A stretch of 64,000 nt of DNA, taken from the NCBI GenBank assembly GCA_016869535.1, contig VGDX01000004.1:93199-157198 (forward strand), written 5' to 3'. This DNA is from Alphaproteobacteria bacterium. Lineage in GTDB: Bacteria > Pseudomonadota > Alphaproteobacteria > Rhizobiales > Methyloligellaceae. Position numbers and translations under genes: made by a program. Below, one piece after another: positions 26,696 to 36,240 of this stretch. The notes below the pieces were generated by a model. That model worked only from the letters and a program-made list of their open reading frames with translations, ran no database searches and had not been told where the DNA came from. The stretch's first letter is position 1. The number at the start of each line of letters is the position of its first letter.

Positions 26696-27511
26696 CTATT
26701 CCCATCGCGCCAGACGCCACAGGCGATAGAGCGGATTGATGTCGGCAATATCACGCAACGGATTTTGCCCCCTCTTGGCGAGCCTGCTTAGATAGGGCTC
26801 GACCAGACCAAGAGGCCGGAAAGCCGCGCGGGTTTTCGCGTCCTGTCCTGCAAGAAGTCGCCTGGTTTCATCCAAGGCTTCTTGCGCTTTCCCGCGCAGT
26901 TCTGCGAGCGCTGGTCCAAGACCCTCGTCCGCCACGCCGGCAAGGATACGCTCAGGCGACGTGCCGTGACGGTGAAGCATATCGGCAGGAAGGTATACAC
27001 GCCCCTTGGCGGCATGGACTGGCAATGCACGCATCAATCCGGTGAGACCGAATGCCCGGCCCGCCGCCTCGCAGAGAGGCGCATCACTTCGCCCACTCAT
27101 GATCACCGACGTCAAGGCGAAAAGGTTTCCGGCGGTGTTGCGGAGATAGGTAATGAATGCCGGCCAATCCGGCATGATTTTTTCCGTGACATCGAAACGG
27201 CGCGCCTCGAACAACGCCTCGATCCGTGAAGGCGAGAGCGCATGGCGGCGCAGCGTTTCATTGAATGCATCAGCAACAGGATGCCCACTGGCTACTTCTG
27301 CGATCGCTTCGCGCCACCATTGCAGGCGTATGGCGCCGAGATCAGGTTCGCTCACCTGCTCGGCGATGCGGGCCAACTCGACATTGAAAGCATAGAGGGC
27401 GTAGAGATCGTCGCGCACGGTTGATGGCGCGAACAGAACGGCGAGGCTACGGTCTGGATCGCCTTCGCGGGCGATGCGCCGGACGGCATTACCTCGCTCG
27501 GCCACATCCAA
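26696..27511 (-). CDS. Squalene/phytoene synthase-family protein (NDUFAF6-like)
   Basis: 271 residues. The family fold is shown by YALYAFNVELARIAEQVSEP, DLGAIRLQWWREAIAE and the GRAFGLTGLMRALPVHAAKG segment followed by RVYLPADMLHRHG. The two Asp-rich DxxxD motifs needed for prenyl-diphosphate condensation are not intact (the first reads VELARI AEQV), as in the mitochondrial complex I assembly factor NDUFAF6. A role in complex I biogenesis is therefore as plausible as terpenoid synthesis. Its place right after secF is common in alphaproteobacteria. Confidence 0.75.
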   Translation of the reverse strand: MDVAERGNAVRRIAREGDPDRSLAVLFAPSTVRDDLYALYAFNVELARIAEQVSEPDLGAIRLQWWREAIAEVASGHPVADAFNETLRRHALSPSRIEALFEARRFDVTEKIMPDWPAFITYLRNTAGNLFALTSVIMSGRSDAPLCEAAGRAFGLTGLMRALPVHAAKGRVYLPADMLHRHGTSPERILAGVADEGLGPALAELRGKAQEALDETRRLLAGQDAKTRAAFRPLGLVEPYLSRLAKRGQNPLRDIADINPLYRLWRLARWE

Positions 27512-27529
27512 AAGCCTGACCCTTCCGCT

Positions 27530-28483
27530 TTAAGCGCGTGCCGCGGCAGTTCCCCTCTCCTTGGATGACGCCGGCGCCGCGCTGAACGCATCGCGCCTCA
27601 TGCCAAGGATCAACTGAAGCGGCGAGGCCACGAAGATCGATGAATAACAGGTGAGAACGATGCCAAAGACCATGGCGAGCGCAAAACCATAAATCGCCTC
27701 GCCACCGAAGAACAGGAAGGGCAATAGGGCGAGGAAGGTCGTTACATGAGTCAACACCGTGCGCGAGAGCGTTTCATTGATGGACAGATCGAGCAGCTCG
27801 ACCATTGGCATGCGCTTATATTTTCGCAAATTCTCCCGAACCCGGTCGAAGATCACAACTTTGTCGTTCAGTGAGTAACCGATGATGGTGAGGATGGCGG
27901 CGATGCTCGACACATTGAACTCGAGCTGAAGAATGGAATAGAGGCCAATGGTGGCAGTGACGTCGTGAACTAGCGATGCGACCGCCGCTACCCCAAACTG
28001 CCATTCGAAGCGGAACCACACGTAGATCAGAATACCGATCATGGCCACGACTACGGCAAGCGTGCCGCTGGCGATCAATTCGCCGGAAATAGTCGGTCCG
28101 ACAATTTCCACACGGCGATACTCCACGTCCTCGCCGAGTGCTTCCTTCACCTTGGCGATCGATTGCTGCTGCTCTTGCTCGGTCGGCTGGGAGGCGATGC
28201 GGATAAGCACCGCGTTCGGCGCACCGAATTCCTGGATCTGCACTTCGCCGAGACCGAGATTGCTGACCTTGCTGCGGATTCCACCGAGATCGGCCGGACT
28301 TTGCTTGGTCTGAATCTCGATTAGAGTTCCCCCTTGGAAGTCGATGCCCATGTTGAGACCGATGGTCCAGACGAGCAGAAGCGGTCCAACGGTGAGCAGG
28401 GCGGACACAATCCAGGTGATCGTCCGAAAACCGACGAAATCGATTTTCGTGTCCGGAGGAACAAACTGGATGCCGCGAAACAT
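27530..28483 (-). CDS. secF: Protein translocase subunit SecF
   Basis: 317 residues, one N-terminal helix, a periplasmic domain and five C-terminal helices. Marks: FVGFRTITWIVSALL at the front, GIDFQGGTLIEIQT near residue 50, SLNDKVVIFDRVRENLRKYK near 210, NETLSRTVLTHVTTFLALL near 240. SecF with SecD uses the proton gradient to complete Sec-dependent export. The gene starts 10 bases after the secD stop in the operon yajC-secD-secF. The C-terminal tail is Ala/Ser-rich. Confidence 0.96.
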   Translation of the reverse strand: MFRGIQFVPPDTKIDFVGFRTITWIVSALLTVGPLLLVWTIGLNMGIDFQGGTLIEIQTKQSPADLGGIRSKVSNLGLGEVQIQEFGAPNAVLIRIASQPTEQEQQQSIAKVKEALGEDVEYRRVEIVGPTISGELIASGTLAVVVAMIGILIYVWFRFEWQFGVAAVASLVHDVTATIGLYSILQLEFNVSSIAAILTIIGYSLNDKVVIFDRVRENLRKYKRMPMVELLDLSINETLSRTVLTHVTTFLALLPFLFFGGEAIYGFALAMVFGIVLTCYSSIFVASPLQLILGMRRDAFSAAPASSKERGTAAARA

Positions 28484-28493
28484 TGTGCTTTTC

Positions 28494-30110
28494 CTAGATT
28501 GGGATTTCTTGAGGTCGCTTCCAGCGCAGCCAATAGGCGACCATCAGCCGCGTTACGGTCACGGCTGTGAACAGGGAAGCCAGGATGCCGATGGTAAGTG
28601 TAGTGGCAAATCCGCGCACGGGCCCTGATCCCATCCAGAACAGGACGAGCACTCCAATCAGCGTCGTGACGTTGGAATCGATAATGGTGGTGAGTGCTCG
28701 CTTATAACCCGCCTCGACCGCCGCGAAGGGCGACTTGCCAGTCCTGATCTCCTCGCGAATGCGTTCATTGATCAGCACGTTGGCATCGACCGCCATACCT
28801 ATGACGAGCACGATGCCGGCAATGCCGGGAAGGGTGAGCGTCGCGCCCATGAGCGAAAGCACGGCAAAAATGATTGCGACATTGATGAGCATGGCGATGT
28901 TGGCGAAGAGGCCGAACAGTCCATAAGCCACGAACATGAAGATCACCACCAGCGCCATGCCCCAATAGGCTGCCATCTTGCCGGACTCGATCGAATCGGC
29001 GCCAAGGCTCGCGCCGACGGTACGTTCCTCGATTACACTGAGCTTGGCCGGGAGCGCACCGGAGCGTAGGAGCACGGAGAGATCATTTGCCTCCTGCACG
29101 GAAAACTTCCCGCTGATCTGGCCGGTGCCGCCGAGGATCGGCTCGCGAATGACCGGTGCAGATATGACCTTGTTATCGAGGACGATGGCGAAGGGGAGCC
29201 CGACATTCTCTTGCGTCACCTTGGCGAAGCGCTTGGCGCCGGCGGCATCAAAGCGGAAGGTCACAACCGGTTCGCCGGTCTGCCCATCGAAGCCCGGCTG
29301 GGCATCGTCCAGATTTTGCCCGCTCACCAGCACCTGGTCCTTGAGGACATAGGGAAGGGGTGGGTCGTCGGTGGAGTAGACCAGTTCGTCACCTGGAGGC
29401 ACTTGTTTGGTTTCCGCGACTTGCAAAGCGTCGGCCGCCGGATCGACCAGCTTGAATTCAAGTTTGCCGGTCTCGCCAATCAGATTCTTCAAGCGCTCGA
29501 CGTCCGACACGCCAGGCACCTGGACCAGCACGCGGTCGCGGCCCTCGCGCTGAATGCTGGGCTCGGTGGTACCCATGGCATCGACGCGCCGCCTGATGGT
29601 CTCGATCGACGCCTGGATGGCGGAGGTCATGCGATGCGTAAGTCCCGGATCGGTGATCGTGAGCCTGATGCTGTCGGCGCCTTGGCGTTCAACCTCGATG
29701 TCGTTCCCGGCGAAACCGCCGAACACGTCGGCGCCGACGGGGACCGCGAGCTTTTTCAGCTCTTCGAACGCCTTGTCCATGTCGCCAGGCTCGCGGATCT
29801 TCACGGACACGCTGCGCGTGGCGGTATTCTGTGCGAGATCGGTATAGCCGATGCGCCCCCGGCGCAGCGTCTCACGCACATCGCCGCGAATTGTATTCAG
29901 CCAACCCTCGACCAAATCCTTCTCGTCGAGCTGATAGAGGAGATGCGCGCCGCCTTGCAGATCGAGGCCGAGATTGACCTGCTTGTGAGGCAGCCATGTT
30001 GGGACCCCTTGCAGAGCCGAAGAGGGGAAGAGATTGGGAAGTGCATAGAGGAGGCCCAACGTGACGACGGTGGCCACCAAAATGAGCTTCCATCTTTGGA
30101 AATGCAGCAT
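28494..30110 (-). CDS. secD: Protein translocase subunit SecD
   Basis: 538 residues. An N-terminal helix is followed by a large periplasmic P1 domain (LGLDLQGGAHLLYQLDEKDL near residue 48; GRDRVLVQVPGVSDVERLKN near 205), then six membrane helices with the conserved GIVLVIGMAVDANVLINERI and AYKRALTTIIDSNVTTLIGV-like DSNVTTL. Works with SecF and YajC as an accessory of SecYEG. Lies 58 bases after yajC in the same direction. Confidence 0.97.
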   Translation of the reverse strand: MLHFQRWKLILVATVVTLGLLYALPNLFPSSALQGVPTWLPHKQVNLGLDLQGGAHLLYQLDEKDLVEGWLNTIRGDVRETLRRGRIGYTDLAQNTATRSVSVKIREPGDMDKAFEELKKLAVPVGADVFGGFAGNDIEVERQGADSIRLTITDPGLTHRMTSAIQASIETIRRRVDAMGTTEPSIQREGRDRVLVQVPGVSDVERLKNLIGETGKLEFKLVDPAADALQVAETKQVPPGDELVYSTDDPPLPYVLKDQVLVSGQNLDDAQPGFDGQTGEPVVTFRFDAAGAKRFAKVTQENVGLPFAIVLDNKVISAPVIREPILGGTGQISGKFSVQEANDLSVLLRSGALPAKLSVIEERTVGASLGADSIESGKMAAYWGMALVVIFMFVAYGLFGLFANIAMLINVAIIFAVLSLMGATLTLPGIAGIVLVIGMAVDANVLINERIREEIRTGKSPFAAVEAGYKRALTTIIDSNVTTLIGVLVLFWMGSGPVRGFATTLTIGILASLFTAVTVTRLMVAYWLRWKRPQEIPI

Positions 30111-30168
30111 GCCGCTTCAGGACTCCGCGTCGGCTAACGGGCCGGGAAAATAGACGGTAATGGCCTCA

Positions 30169-30504
30169 TCAGGAAGCCGCCTTGGAGGCCGGGGCCCCCT
30201 CCCCCTTGCCGCGCACTTCAGAGATGGTCGAACGCAGCACCTTGATCCTCACATTGTCGGCAATTTCGACCTGCAGCTCATGGTCATCGACCTTGGTCAC
30301 TTTGCCAACGATACCCCCGGCGGTCACCACGGTATCGCCCTTGCGGATCGCCGCCACCATGTCCCGGTGATCCTTCAGCCGTTTCTGCTGCGGGCGTATC
30401 ATCAGGAAATACATGATGCCGATGATGAGAATGGTGGGGACAAGCAGGCTGCTGAACATGTCAACGGCGCCTGGGGCGGCTTGAGCGTAGGCGAAACCGT
30501 TCAT
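30169..30504 (-). CDS. yajC: Preprotein translocase subunit YajC
   Basis: 111 residues with one membrane helix (LLVPTILIIGIMYFLMIRPQ) followed by the signature RPQQKRLKDHRDMVAAIRKG and GDTVVTAGGIVGKVTKVDDH. YajC binds SecDF and modulates Sec translocation. First gene of yajC-secD-secF; tgt, which often precedes yajC in this class, is instead at the left end of the window. Divergent from the DUF815 gene over 134 bases. Confidence 0.95.
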   Translation of the reverse strand: MNGFAYAQAAPGAVDMFSSLLVPTILIIGIMYFLMIRPQQKRLKDHRDMVAAIRKGDTVVTAGGIVGKVTKVDDHELQVEIADNVRIKVLRSTISEVRGKGEGAPASKAAS

Positions 30505-30638
30505 TGCTCCTGTCCTTTGCTTGGCTTAAGGATGGCCACCTTCGGTCCATGCGGCCCTGCATCGTCAGGCGACAAGGCAAATATGCGCGAAGGCGCCGCG
30601 ACTATAGCCGCCCCCGTGGCCTTTGCAACCGGCCCAAC

Positions 30639-31485
30639 ATGAACTTTTACGAGCCAATTTCAGGCCTTATCGAGCGAATTGCCCGCGCCCTCGAGCGCCT
30701 CGGCCCGCAACCTATCGATGCTCCGGATTTCGGGGCGGGGGATGCCTTTGTGTGGCAGGCCGACAGCGAGGCTTTTCTTCCCGTGCGCGATATCAACCGC
30801 CTGCCACTTGACCTGCTCAAAGGCATCGACCGGCAGCGCGACACTTTGCTGCACAATACGAAGCGTTTCGCGCGCGGTTTGCCGGCCAATAACGCGCTGC
30901 TATGGGGCGCGCGCGGCATGGGCAAGAGTTCCTTGGTCAAGGCCGTGCATGGCGAGGTGAGCGGCCTGAAGCTGGTCGAGATCCACCGCGGAGGATATTT
31001 CCTCTCTGCCGCGCCTCCTGGCGCATCTCCGTGACGCGTCCAAGCATCGTTTCATCCTGTTCTGCGACGACCTTTCCTTCGAAGCGCGCGACACCTCTTA
31101 CAAGTCGCTAAAGGCCGTGCTCGAAGGTGGCATCGAAGGACGCCCGTCCCACGTTCTGTTCTATGCGACATCGAACCGCCGGCATTTGATGCCGCGCGAG
31201 ATGGTGGAGAACGAGCGCTCGACCGCCATCAATCCATCGGAGGCAGTCGAGGAAAAGCTCTCACTGTCTGACCGTTTCGGCCTATGGATCGGTTTCCACA
31301 ATTGCAGCCAGGACGAGTATCTCGCCATGGTGCGCAGTTACGCGAAGCATTACCACCTCGATGCCTCGGAGGATCAGCTTGGCCGAGAGGCACTCGAATG
31401 GGCGCGCGGCCGCGGCAGCCGCTCTGGCCGCGTCGCGTGGCAATATATTCAGGATCTCGCGGGACGCCTCGGCAAGACGCTCTAG
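30639..31485 (+). pseudogene. DUF815 family AAA+ ATPase, frameshifted
   Basis: Frame one (from MNFYEPISGLIERIARALER) carries Walker A LLWGARGMGKSSLVKAVH; frame two resumes at ISSLPRLLAHLRDASKHRFI and carries Walker B FILFCDDLSFE, then SNRRHLMPREMVENER and a lid domain to LGRLGKTL-like RLGKTL. One extra G at about 30990 (CGCGGAGG where CGCGAGG is expected) breaks the frame and puts a stop at 31034. Joined, the protein would be about 281 residues, normal for the family of single AAA+ ATPases next to yajC. Function unknown. Sequencing error is a real alternative. Confidence 0.85.
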
Positions 31486-31495
31486 CTAAATGCAG

Positions 31496-32812
31496 CTAGT
31501 CGCCCGAGGCTGTGGCTTCGCCCATATATTTGGTCGGATCGACGGGGCGCGAGCCTTTACGCAACTCGAAATGCACTTGCGGCTGGCTGACCGAGCCGGT
31601 GGCGCCAGCCTTGGCGATCACCTGACCGCGGCGCACCTTGTCGCCACGCTTGACCAGTAGCGTATCGTTATGCGCATAGGCCGAGACCCAGTTGTTGGCA
31701 TGGCGCACCAGCACGAGATTGCCGTAACCTTTCAATTCGCTGCCGGAATAGGCGACCACGCCGTTCTCCGCCGCCATGACCGAAGTCCCCTGCGGTACTG
31801 AGACATTGATGCCGTCATTGTGGCTGCCGTCGGGTCTTGTGCCGAACGGCGAGATGACGCGGCCCTTCACCGGCCAGCGGAAGCTGTTGCCGGACATCGG
31901 ATCTGGCGACGGCAATTGATCGACGCGGGCGAGTTGGCTCGGCTCTGAGGTTGCCGGCGATGCCGCACCCGGCGCCTGAATGGTGGTGGTCTTGACTGAG
32001 CGTACCGAAGGCTGGTCTCCGGCTTGCGCTGTGCTGCCAGCCATCGGGATCACGAGCACCTGCCCGACCTGAAGCTGGTGCGGCCGGATATTGTTGCGGT
32101 CGGTGATCGCTTTGGGGCTGACACCGAGCTTCGCGGAAATGGAATTGAGCGTGTCGCCCGTCTCGACCTTGTAGGTGTTCTCGCCCGGCACGGCGGTGAT
32201 GACCTGCGGTTTCGCCGCTTGGGTCGCCGGCTGCGCCGCGGCTTTTGCGCTCGTGGGTATGAACAATTGCTGCCCAGGATTAAGACGGGCATCAGGCAGA
32301 TCATTGGCACTGATAATGGCGTCGATCGGCACGGCGTAACGCTGCGACAGACTGGCCAGGGTATCGCCCTGGGCTACGGTGACGCGGAAGCCCGCCCCTT
32401 GTGGCATCGCCGCGCGCGCCACTGGCGGCTCGGGCAGCGGCGCTTTCGTCTCACCATAGGTCTGCGGCCGGGGTGGTGTGGCTTGCGCCGGTGTGTAGGC
32501 AGCCGGCGTGACGCGCGGTGCGGAGGCCGGCGGCGGCAACGTGTTGCGCGCAACCTGCACCCCCGGCGCCTGTGGCTTCGCGCCGTAATAGTGATAGCGG
32601 TCTGAGCTGGAGCTATAGACCGTTTCGGACGGCACCGGCACCGATGCGGTGGTGGTCAGATCGGCATTGGTGGCATTGCTACCGGTCAGACCGAAGGCCG
32701 GCATGTCGAAACGCGACGAATTCGAGCAGCCCGAAGCGGCGAAGGCGAAGCCCGCCACCGCCAGAACCCCCAAAGCGCCTCGGCCATACTTCAAACGCGC
32801 GGCCTGCCGCAT
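31496..32812 (-). CDS. NlpD-like LysM/M23 lipoprotein
   Basis: 438 residues. It has a lipoprotein signal (lipobox AASGC near residue 28), a Pro/Ala-rich segment, two LysM domains at about 145-190 (FRVTVAQGDTLASLSQRYAV) and 210-255 (YKVETGDTLNSISAKLGVSP), and a LytM/M23 domain at about 310-430 (FRWPVKGRVISPFG, GYGNLVLVRHANNWVSAYAH, QPQVHFELRKG). The zinc motif HxxxD reads HNDGIN, so the Asp is absent and the peptidase is probably inactive, as in NlpD, which activates amidases at division. Located between pcm and the DUF815 gene, the usual position. Confidence 0.85.
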   Translation of the reverse strand: MRQAARLKYGRGALGVLAVAGFAFAASGCSNSSRFDMPAFGLTGSNATNADLTTTASVPVPSETVYSSSSDRYHYYGAKPQAPGVQVARNTLPPPASAPRVTPAAYTPAQATPPRPQTYGETKAPLPEPPVARAAMPQGAGFRVTVAQGDTLASLSQRYAVPIDAIISANDLPDARLNPGQQLFIPTSAKAAAQPATQAAKPQVITAVPGENTYKVETGDTLNSISAKLGVSPKAITDRNNIRPHQLQVGQVLVIPMAGSTAQAGDQPSVRSVKTTTIQAPGAASPATSEPSQLARVDQLPSPDPMSGNSFRWPVKGRVISPFGTRPDGSHNDGINVSVPQGTSVMAAENGVVAYSGSELKGYGNLVLVRHANNWVSAYAHNDTLLVKRGDKVRRGQVIAKAGATGSVSQPQVHFELRKGSRPVDPTKYMGEATASGD

Positions 32813-32910
32813 ACTCGTACGCCCCTCGAAACTCGAAAGGCGAGTAAAGCGCGTCAGGAGTTAACAAGGCCTTAGCACCCGAAATCCGACGAAATTCGCG
32901 ATCCACTACC

Positions 32911-33552
32911 CTAGTCACGCTTCACCCTTCCGTGCACCAGCGGCACGAAGCGCACCGGCAGGAGCGGCGTCTCGACCAGCCCCTCCTCCGTCTTGTCGAT
33001 CTGCACGAGCTGCTGAGCATCGCGGGAGGAACCGAGGGGGATGATCATGCGGCCGCCGACTTTGAGTTGGTCGATCAGGGCCTGCGGCGCCTCGGGCGCG
33101 GCTGCGGTAACGATGATGCGATCGAAGGGCGCTTGCGGCGGCCAGCCGAGCCAGCCGTCGCCGATGACGGTGGTGACGTTGGTAATACCAAGGCTGGCGA
33201 AGCGCCGCTCGGCCGCCTTCTGCAACTCGCGCCAGCGCTCGACCGTATAGACTCGGCGGCAAAGATGCGACAGCACCGCCGCCTGGTAACCGGAACCCGT
33301 ACCGATCTCCAAGACCTTGTGGCGGTCGTCGAGTTCGAGCTTCTCGGTCATCAGCGCCACGACGTAAGGCTGCGAGATGGTCTGCCCGCATTCGATCGGC
33401 AGCGCGATGTCCTGGTAGGCATGCTCGGCGAAGCTCTCGTCCACGAACAGGTCACGCGGCACGCGCTCGATAGCTCGCAGCACCTTGGTGTCGCGGATGC
33501 CGCGGCGCCTAAGCTGCATGATGAGACCGATCTGGTCTTGCGCGGAGGCCAT
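32911..33552 (-). CDS. pcm: Protein-L-isoaspartate O-methyltransferase
   Basis: Repairs isoaspartyl residues in aged proteins by SAM-dependent methylation. 213 residues. Motifs: LRRRGIRDTKVLRAIERVPR at the front, PIECGQTISQPYVVALMTEK, SAM motif I KVLEIGTGSGYQAAVLSHLC and FDRIIVTAAAPEAPQALIDQ. Full length and typical. In many relatives surE lies between serS and pcm; here only 52 bases separate them. The motif set is stronger than in the second PIMT at 57.5-58.2 kb. Confidence 0.95.
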   Translation of the reverse strand: MASAQDQIGLIMQLRRRGIRDTKVLRAIERVPRDLFVDESFAEHAYQDIALPIECGQTISQPYVVALMTEKLELDDRHKVLEIGTGSGYQAAVLSHLCRRVYTVERWRELQKAAERRFASLGITNVTTVIGDGWLGWPPQAPFDRIIVTAAAPEAPQALIDQLKVGGRMIIPLGSSRDAQQLVQIDKTEEGLVETPLLPVRFVPLVHGRVKRD

Positions 33553-33604
33553 AACCGCTACTATCCGCCGATTCTCGGCACCTGTGTTAGGCGCTCGTCA
33601 CTTT

Positions 33605-34894
33605 TTACTTCGGCATCTCGATCTTGGTGAGGCCGCCCATAGAGGGGACGAGCGCGGCCGGGATGCGGATCGAGCCGTCCGCCTCCTGGTAGTTTTCGAG
33701 CACCGCGATCAGCGCGCGGCCGACCGCCACGCCCGAGCCGTTCAGCGTATGCACGAGCCGCGGCTGCTTGGCGCCTTTCGGCCGGGAGCGCGCGTCCATG
33801 CGCCTCGCCTGGAAGTCGCCGCAATTGGAGCAGGACGAGATCTCGCGATACTCTCCCTGCCCCGGCAGCCACACTTCAATATCGTAGGTCTTCTGCGCGG
33901 CGAAACCCATGTCGCCGGTCGCGAGCGTCACCACGCGATAGGGAATCTCGAGTCTTTTCAGCACCTCCTCGGCGGCGGCGGTCATGCGCTCATGCTCCTT
34001 GGCCGACTGCTCCGGCGTGGTGATGGAGACAAGCTCGACCTTGGAGAATTGATGCTGGCGGATCATGCCGCGCGTGTCTTTTCCCGCCGCGCCGGCTTCG
34101 GCGCGGAAGCACGGCGTCCACGCGGTGACACGGATGGGAAGCTCGGCCTCATCCGTGATCTCTTCGCGCACGAGATTGGTCAGCGGCACCTCGGCGGTCG
34201 GAATGAGCCAGAGGTCATTGGCGGGAAATTGGTCCTCGGCAAATTTCGGCAACTGAGCCGTACCGAACATGGCGTCATCGCGCACCAGCAGCGGCGGATT
34301 GATCTCGGTGTAGCCGTGCTCGGTGGTGTGAAGGTCGAGCATGAACTGGGCGAGCGCACGTTCGAGCCGCGCCAGCGCGCCTTTCAGCACCACGAAGCGC
34401 GCCCCTGACAGTTTCGCGGCCGTCTCGAAATCCATCAGGCCGAGTGCTTCGCCAAGCTCGAAATGCTGCTTCGGTTCGAAGGAGAAGTCCGGCTTGGTGC
34501 CGACCTCGCGCAGGATTTCATTGGAGTCCGCATCGGGACCGACCGGCACGTCTGACGCGGGAATGTTGGGAATGGCTGCGAGCAGGTCACGGAACGCTGT
34601 CTCGTTCTCGCGCTCTCTGTCCTCGCCCTCCTGAATGGCGGTCTTGAGCTGCGCCACCTCTTCTTTGAGGCTATCGGCCCACTCTTCGTTGCCGCCCGCC
34701 TTGGCCTGGCCGATCTCCTTGGAGACGGCGTTGCGGCGCGCTTGCAGCTCCTGCAATTTCTGAATTGTTTCGCGGCGTTGCGCGTCCAGCTTCAGGATTT
34801 CGTCTAGGGTGCCGTCGGGATCATCGAAGCCGCGATCGGTCAGGCCTTTGACGAAGGCCTCCCTGTTCTCGCGTATCCATTTGATGTCGAGCAA
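33605..34894 (-). CDS. serS: Seryl-tRNA synthetase
   Basis: Class II synthetase that charges tRNA-Ser. 429 residues. An N-terminal coiled coil (about 30-110, [24 protein letters not shown] helices) binds the tRNA arm. Catalytic motifs: motif 2 [27 protein letters not shown], of which RAEAGAAG and R-QHQFxKVE are diagnostic, and motif 3 [20 protein letters not shown], with [14 protein letters not shown] before it. The start ATG at 34894 follows a weak leader. A long untranslated region of over 500 bases precedes it. Confidence 0.97.
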   Translation of the reverse strand: MLDIKWIRENREAFVKGLTDRGFDDPDGTLDEILKLDAQRRETIQKLQELQARRNAVSKEIGQAKAGGNEEWADSLKEEVAQLKTAIQEGEDRERENETAFRDLLAAIPNIPASDVPVGPDADSNEILREVGTKPDFSFEPKQHFELGEALGLMDFETAAKLSGARFVVLKGALARLERALAQFMLDLHTTEHGYTEINPPLLVRDDAMFGTAQLPKFAEDQFPANDLWLIPTAEVPLTNLVREEITDEAELPIRVTAWTPCFRAEAGAAGKDTRGMIRQHQFSKVELVSITTPEQSAKEHERMTAAAEEVLKRLEIPYRVVTLATGDMGFAAQKTYDIEVWLPGQGEYREISSCSNCGDFQARRMDARSRPKGAKQPRLVHTLNGSGVAVGRALIAVLENYQEADGSIRIPAALVPSMGGLTKIEMPK

Positions 34895-35430
34895 CGGTCT
34901 GATCCTGCCGGTTGGTGCGATTCTTCCCTTCGTATAGGGCCCTACCCCTTAATTGTCATTCTCAGGTAAAGAGACATGCAACATCGTCACCGCGATGCGG
35001 GTTGGCGCATCCGGGGTTTGCTCTTCGCCCTTCGGATAAACGAAGGGGGACGGCGCGCCGAAAGACGCGGTCCGTAATTTGGTTCGTGCCTTTCGGCACG
35101 CGAACGCCTTCCGGCGCGCCACATGCGCTCAAGCAGCGAAGCGGTAGCGCATGCTATTTGCGGCGTTCTCACTACGGCACCGGGCCCTGCTTCGGCCGAG
35201 GGTCGGATCGAAACCGCCGCACGACGTTCAGCTAGCTCCTAGCAGGACCTCGTATTGGGTCCGGAGGGAGCCCCGATGCCGCCCGAGCGCCCGGTCTGCG
35301 AAACCGGACCCGCAGGCGCCGCACCTCGTCCCGCCTCAAGATCGCCTCGAGAAACGCCCTTCAACTGGACGGGGCACGCGCATTGTAAGCGAGGTTTGGG
35401 GGGCGGGGATAAGGAGCACCGCTAACCGCG
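34895..35430 (-). other. Long non-coding region upstream of serS, with stem-loops
   Basis: 536 bases between tatC and serS, both leftward. On the minus strand it holds CGTGCC-GAAA-GGCACG (35100-35085; a GNRA-type loop), CCCTTCG-N6-CGAAGGG (35047-35028) and ATGCGCT-N16-AGCGCAT (35152-35123). Reading frames here have no ribosome-binding site and look random. It may be a serS leader or an independent small RNA; no known RNA family was recognised. Confidence 0.4.
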
Positions 35431-36240
35431 TTAGGCCGGTTTGCCGGCGGGCTTGGCCGCGGAATTGGCGGCCTGCGATGCGACGTGCCTCTTCTCGGCA
35501 AGTCGCACCGCATAAATCGACAGCTCGTAGAGCAGCAGCGTGGGCACGGCGAGCGCGATCTGGCTGACCGGGTCGGGCGGCGTCAGGATGGCGGCGGCGA
35601 GGAACACGCCGAGAATGGCGTGGCGGCGGTATTTCTTCAGGCCCTCGGAGGTGACCAGCCCGGCGCGGCCGAGCAGGGTCAGCAGCACCGGCAGCTGGAA
35701 GCAGATGCCGAAGCCGATGATCAGGGTCATGATCAGCGACAGATATTCGCTGACTTTCGCCGTGAGGTGAATCTGCACCTGACTGTCGCCGGTCTGCTGC
35801 ATCGACAGGAAGAAGGTCATGGCGAGTGGCATGGCCGCGAAATAAACCAGCGCCGCGCCGAGCAGAAACAGGATCGGCGTGGCGATCAGGAACGGCAGGA
35901 AAGCCTGGCGTTCGCTGCGATAGAGTCCCGGCGCCACGAACATGTAGATTTGCGCAGCGATCACCGGAAAGGCGATGAAGAGGGCGCCGAACAACGCCAG
36001 CTTCACCTGCGTGAAGAAGAATTCCTGCGGCGCGGTGTAGATCAGCTCGATCGGCGCGTCCGTGCCGACCGCCCAGCTATAAGGCCAGAGCAGCAGATTG
36101 TAGATCGGCTTGGCGAACCAGAAGCAGACGATGAAGGCGAAGAACACCGCGATCAGCGCCCACATCAGACGGCGCCTGAGCTCGATCAGGTGCTCCATCA
36201 GCGGCGCCTTGGTCGCCTCGATGTCGGACTCATCGCTCAT
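35431..36240 (-). CDS. tatC: Twin-arginine translocase subunit TatC
   Basis: 269 residues from ATG 36240, which overlaps the tatB stop as ATGA. Six membrane helices. The signature PLMEHLIELRRRLMWALIAV is at the N-terminus, with F..P-type motifs FAKPIYNLLLWPY and FFTQVKLALFGALFIAFPVI, and TPPDPVSQIALAVPTLLLYE in the last loop. TatC is the receptor for twin-arginine signal peptides. Part of tatA-tatB-tatC in this order along transcription. The tail is Lys/Ala-rich. Confidence 0.97.
   Translation of the reverse strand: MSDESDIEATKAPLMEHLIELRRRLMWALIAVFFAFIVCFWFAKPIYNLLLWPYSWAVGTDAPIELIYTAPQEFFFTQVKLALFGALFIAFPVIAAQIYMFVAPGLYRSERQAFLPFLIATPILFLLGAALVYFAAMPLAMTFFLSMQQTGDSQVQIHLTAKVSEYLSLIMTLIIGFGICFQLPVLLTLLGRAGLVTSEGLKKYRRHAILGVFLAAAILTPPDPVSQIALAVPTLLLYELSIYAVRLAEKRHVASQAANSAAKPAGKPA

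Noticed and set aside
29211..30137. 308-codon open frame antisense to secD
   Set aside because: secD is complete and conserved; the antisense frame has no family match.
34912..35235. Possible small gene in the serS leader
   Set aside because: Arg/Pro/Ser-rich frame without start signal; hairpins are spread through it and codon use is random.
35220..35330. SRP RNA, tmRNA or 6S RNA in the serS leader
   Set aside because: The GGTCCGGAGGGAGCCCC segment recalls 4.5S RNA but lacks the conserved GGAAGCAGCC loop, and no tmRNA tag or 6S pattern was seen.
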